In this document: piece by piece, positions 60,461 through 64,000 of the stretch
Layout of the letters: every line of letters starts with the position of its first letter
Numbering within the stretch: position 1 is the first letter of the stretch
Translations under genes and position numbers: made by a program
DNA from: Pyronema omphalodes
Taxonomy: Eukaryota; Ascomycota; Pezizomycetes; Pezizales; Pyronemataceae
Direction of reading: 5' to 3'
Length of the DNA: 64,000 nucleotides
Assembly: GCA_024516155.1 (NCBI GenBank)
Contig: JAJJXM010000020.1
Location: forward strand, 620,001-684,000
Notes under the pieces: model-generated
Seen by the model: the letters and a program-made list of their open reading frames with translations, nothing else
Database searches by the model: none
Told to the model about the DNA's origin: nothing

Positions 60461-61642
60461 CAATTCGTCCAACCTCCAAGTCGGGTCGCGGTCAAAGGAT
60501 GCGAAGTTCAAACCCTTGAAGGCCAACTTGCGGTTACATTACCGAATCATGAAAAGGCTGAATTCTGCTTCGATTTGGTGTTGCGGTTACGTTACTAAAT
60601 CCGGCGGCTCCAGGTTCACCTCAAAACTCCGAGCTTCAAAAACTCGGTCGTGGGTTACGCCGGCCCTGGTCCCCTGGTCTGTCTAGCCTTGTCTGGCTTT
60701 GCCGAATTAAGACTCCGAATGCGTTAGCGCGTAATTGATGTACGCCTTACCCAGAAAGAATTAGATCGCATTGCCTGATTTCTAGAAAATCCTAAAGCCC
60801 GCCACAGGCCACCACCACACCCCACAAGTGAATTCCATTGACACCTCGACGTCACAAATACTTACAGGCCCACTGATGTAGTAGAGTACAGGCAAGATTG
60901 ATGGGGAATACGCGTCGCATAGAAGAGCTTGTTTTATCGTTAGTCTAACTCTTGGTATGTACTGTAGATACGGGTATCTTGAGATGGAATTATATTACTG
61001 ATCTTCTTGCGTCCGTCGAAGAATGGGAGAAGATCATGACAAGCAAGACAGACATCAGCTCACGATGTGAGGATGTGATATTTTAACTGCATGCCCGCAG
61101 TAGCAAGCAGTAGTAGTACTGTAGACTTACTTTTTTTACTAGAAGAACTAGAGAATTTATGAGCCAAAAACATACTAGCTTGAGATTTCAGCTAACCTTT
61201 AGTTGAGCTAGAATATTGTAACTAGAGTAAAACCTCCCGGTACCGGGGTTTTCTATAACTCCGAGTCTCCTGTTGTGCAGTTTGCCTGGCAGGTTTACAT
61301 ATGAGCCTTGTTGCCTGATGCCCGCCCGCCCTTGCGAGTCCATGCGGACTCTGTTGGAGCCCTGATGCCTGCGAGCTCTCGCATGCTTATCTAACTAGCC
61401 TCAAGATCCTCGGAAAATCCTTCTGAGGAATTCTAGATAACCAAAAAAGAGGTCCGAGTTGGAACAAGCTTTTTGCACGGGACGAGGGAACGAGATGGCG
61501 TGTTAATCGATGCATCGGGCACTTATCAAGGCTCAGGGAGCTGCAGTAGGTGGCCGAGGTCTCAAGGTCCCTTTCTTCCCCTCTTTCCTTATGCCCCTGG
61601 ACACCTCGTGCTCTCTGTAAGAGGCGAGTGAGGATTGCCGCT

Positions 61643-61676
61643 GGTGGTGGTGGTGGTGGTGGTGGTGGTGGTGGTG
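61643..61676. repeat. (GGT)n trinucleotide run
   Basis: About eleven GGT units. A (GCT)n run of seven or eight units follows at about 61889-61913. The frames across them (poly-Gly, poly-His, poly-Ala, poly-Leu) are artefacts. Confidence 0.9.
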
Positions 61677-62367
61677 ACCAGCAGACCGCGAAGGTGCACG
61701 ATCCCGATGATGTTGTTCCTGGGTGTGGATATGTACTGTGGATGTGCCTGATCTGGTCAAGACAGGACGTGTGGATGTGAAATTGATGTGAATTGATGTG
61801 ATATTTGGTGCATGATTTGCGTCCAGGCAGTCTTTGACCAACATTGAACCACACCAACCCAGTCCACTGGCATCAAGCAACACAACAGCTGCTGCTGCTG
61901 CTGCTGCTGCTGCTCTCCCACCGCCATCGATCATACTTACGAATGCATCAAACCAGCAGTAAAACGGCAGTTGCCCACAACAATTGCTCCCTCCCCCTTC
62001 AATTCTCTGCATTGCTCCACCTATCTCCACCTTTTGTCCACACCTGTCCACACCACCAATTCAATTGAGAAAAAAAAACGACGGAATACATACCTCAAGG
62101 ATCTCTAAGACCACAAGGAATATACATCCCTTGAGACAAGGAATACAACCCCCCCGAGGAATTACCTGAAGAAAAAACCATCACAAGAGCAGCACAACAC
62201 CCCCAATATCACTCAATACCACTCACTACTGCTTCTCCGCGCAAAACTGTCGGAGTTTCAAATTTTCGTGCTGAATAATCCCAAGCTAATGCCCGGTAGC
62301 TCGGAGATAGTGCGGGACAAATAACCCTGTATGGACTAGCATCCAAACCCTTCCCGCAAGCCTCGCA

Positions 62368-62383
62368 CCCCCCCCCCCCCCCC
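62368..62383. repeat. poly-C tract
   Basis: About 16 C in the C/T-rich region upstream of the Zn2Cys6 gene. Confidence 0.9.
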
Positions 62384-62513
62384 AGTCTTCTCTAGGTTGC
62401 ACCTGGTTGCTTCTCTAGCTTACACTGACTACTCACCTACCTTGTACTCCCCTCTTAGCTTGCGCTTTCTCTAGCTGCTCCCTCGTCTCTCTACAGGGCC
62501 ACCACCCTCACCT

Positions 62514-62541
62514 GCTCTCTCTCTCTCTCTCTCTCGCTCGC
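62514..62541. repeat. (CT)n run in a pyrimidine-rich leader region
   Basis: About eleven CT units, then CGCTCGCTC. This is part of a C/T-rich stretch (62.4-62.9 kb) typical of fungal promoters and long 5' leaders of regulatory genes. Confidence 0.8.
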
Positions 62542-63243
62542 TCAACGCTAGACACCGTGAACGAAGCTAGAGTAGATGCAAGCCAGCATTTGGCGCAGGA
62601 CCCAGAGAACCCAGCATCCAGCATCGACTCCAGACTGAACTGAGAGAACCCAGTGCGAGGCACCAACGAAACCCAAACTATCCCGAACTCCTCCCACCTC
62701 CTCCAGCAATCCTCCACTCTCTCTCCGAACCCACACCCTCCAGCTTCATCGAAATTCTGTCCTTTCGTCTCATCCCGTTCACTTCACCCATTCAGCATTC
62801 TTCAAGAAGCAATCCCAGCAGACACCCCGCCCTCGTCTCTAGAACAAGAACATAAACTCTATTATCATCCTGTCCAATCAGTCGTGGGCGTCGTCATTGA
62901 TCTTCAGCGTTGAACCCCGGCCGTCCATCTGGAACACCGATATCGATATTTTTGCCGCGTGTTGACACAGCTAGACACGGACCCAACCAACTCACGCCTA
63001 ACTCCCATTCAGTTCGGTAGCTTGACTACTATCAACAAGTCCGGTTGAGGCAATAATTCAAGCCTTTTCTGGCGCGACCCAAAAATATTATAGAGCTCTG
63101 CCCTCCCGCCGTTGTTTGACCCGCACCACGGTTATTACTACTTGACTCGCCTGCTTCCTGCTCCGTACATATACATACGTCGTCTATCTGTTAAAGTGAC
63201 AGCCATATCCGGCTGATCATATATACCCGCAAATTCAGCAATA

Positions 63244-64000
63244 ATGAATCACCAATATATGAACGTCGACGACCGCACCAGTGCATCGCAACCGTACCCC
63301 GGTGACAACTTCCACCTAGGATCAACACATTCTTCACCAAACTCATTCGACGATATGGGCCACCCCGTTCCCTGGACTCCGCATATGGCTCCGCCACTTC
63401 CCACTGGTGCAGCTTCCATGAGTGGTGCCAACGGAATCCAGCAGAACAAGGCCAACCTTCCCATTCAGAAACGTCGGAGAGTTACACGGGCTTGTGATGA
63501 ATGTCGACGAAAAAAGATTAAGTGTGACGGCAAGCAGCCGTGTACTCACTGTACAGTTTATAGTTATGGTTCGTCCATTACTTCTATTTCGGCCCACGGA
63601 GGGGCGCTAGGTTTTGTCTTTGCTGATGGATGAATTTTGGAATAGAGTGTACTTATGACCAACCCTCAAATCGGCGCCGTAACCCCGCACCACAATACAT
63701 TGAAGCGCTTGAACAGAAATTACAACGCACTGAGGCAATATTAAGAACATACCTTCCAGATGTCGATATCAATTTCCCAGATTTTGACGTTGCAAAACTC
63801 CAGTCCGCAATGGCGGCTCACCAGAAAACTCCTTCAGAGTCAAGTCTTCATTCAAATATCAGCAAAGAAGACAAGGAATCATTATTAGATTCAATGGTGG
63901 AGAGCACCGGTCGATTAGATATTGACGAGACGGGCCATGTTGACTTTCACGGTCATTCCTCAGGCTTGACGTATTTGACTCATCTCAACCAGTTCGGCAA
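63244..64000 (+). CDS. Zn2Cys6 (Gal4-type) transcription factor, 5' part
   Basis: Fungal binuclear-zinc-cluster regulator; the window ends inside the gene. Exon 1 is 63244-63568. An intron with GTTCGT donor and GGAATAG acceptor follows, and exon 2 starts at 63646. The join creates the sixth cysteine. The cluster is [19 protein letters not shown], then THC, then six residues and C, i.e. C-x2-C-x6-C-x5-C-x2-C-x6-C. It is preceded by a basic QKRRRVT. A linker ([20 protein letters not shown]) and short coiled coil (dimerisation) follow. The N-terminal 75 residues are Pro/Ser/Asn-rich. The regulatory middle domain would lie beyond the edge. The regulon cannot be named. Confidence 0.88.

Larger units (their letters stand above)
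48172..63243. other. 15-kb region without a supportable gene
   Basis: Short frames are numerous, but none has a recognised domain or convincing splice partner. 48.2-51 kb is mixed sequence. 52.5-54.4 kb has degenerate short-period repeats (TTGGCGATA-like, TCCGACAAGG-like, AGTCAAAGAC-like). 55-60.5 kb is rich in microsatellites, C/G runs and heptamer arrays. 61.6-62.6 kb has GGT, GCT and CT runs. The last kilobase or so is C/T-rich and probably holds the promoter and leader of the Zn2Cys6 gene at 63244. Confidence 0.6.

Noticed and set aside
61387..62051. Frames of 156 and 172 codons containing poly-Pro, poly-His or poly-Ala
   Set aside because: They come from GGT and GCT trinucleotide runs read in different frames.
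1..64000. tRNA, 5S rRNA and CRISPR
   Set aside because: I looked for TPsiC-type GGTTCGA boxes with matching acceptor stems and for 5S internal boxes on both strands and found none that folded. The periodic arrays have no spacers, so they are not CRISPR.

Overview
The window is nuclear DNA from a filamentous ascomycete (Pezizomycotina). The evidence is short GT-AG introns (mostly 49-95 nt, with CTAAC/CTGAY-like branch sites), a fungal gene set (TAF1 without a bromodomain, Utp12, Vma6, a SUN-family wall protein, a Zn2Cys6 factor), and a fungal STAND/NLR gene. I cannot fix the class or genus from sequence alone. About eleven genes are well supported; splice junctions were read by eye, and most joins were checked for frame and for continuity of conserved protein sequence.

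Layout: 1-12.9 kb has almost no recognisable coding sequence (one weak ORF at the left edge). 13.0-21.8 kb is a compact housekeeping block: TAF1 (-) and EMC6 (+) diverge from a 358-bp spacer, EMC6 converges on UTP12 (-), and UTP12 diverges from VMA6 (+) across 229 bp. A SUN-family secreted wall protein follows at 22.6-23.7 kb. From there genes are sparse: an unrecognised membrane protein (27.3-28.3), a zinc-dependent medium-chain dehydrogenase (29.7-30.9), a Yippee-type zinc protein with a 631-nt intron (33.5-34.4), an NLR-like Helo/NACHT/ankyrin protein (40.3-43.6), a second unrecognised membrane protein (47.4-48.2), and, after about 15 kb with no gene I can support, the start of a Zn2Cys6 transcription factor cut by the right edge (63.2-64.0).

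The long intergenic regions hold simple arrays and small repeats: at least nine separate minisatellites with different sequences but the same 7-bp period, about fourteen G- or C-only runs of 15 bases or more, a ~204-bp MITE-like element with near-perfect inverted ends and a nested hairpin, two further inverted-repeat elements, and two diverged copies of an unnamed dispersed repeat.

The most interesting locus is the NLR-like gene. Its C-terminal ankyrin repeats are nearly identical in DNA (102-bp units, some shared as a 306-bp block), as expected of fast-evolving fungal self/non-self recognition receptors, and the last repeat is cut by a TGA where its sister copy has TCA.
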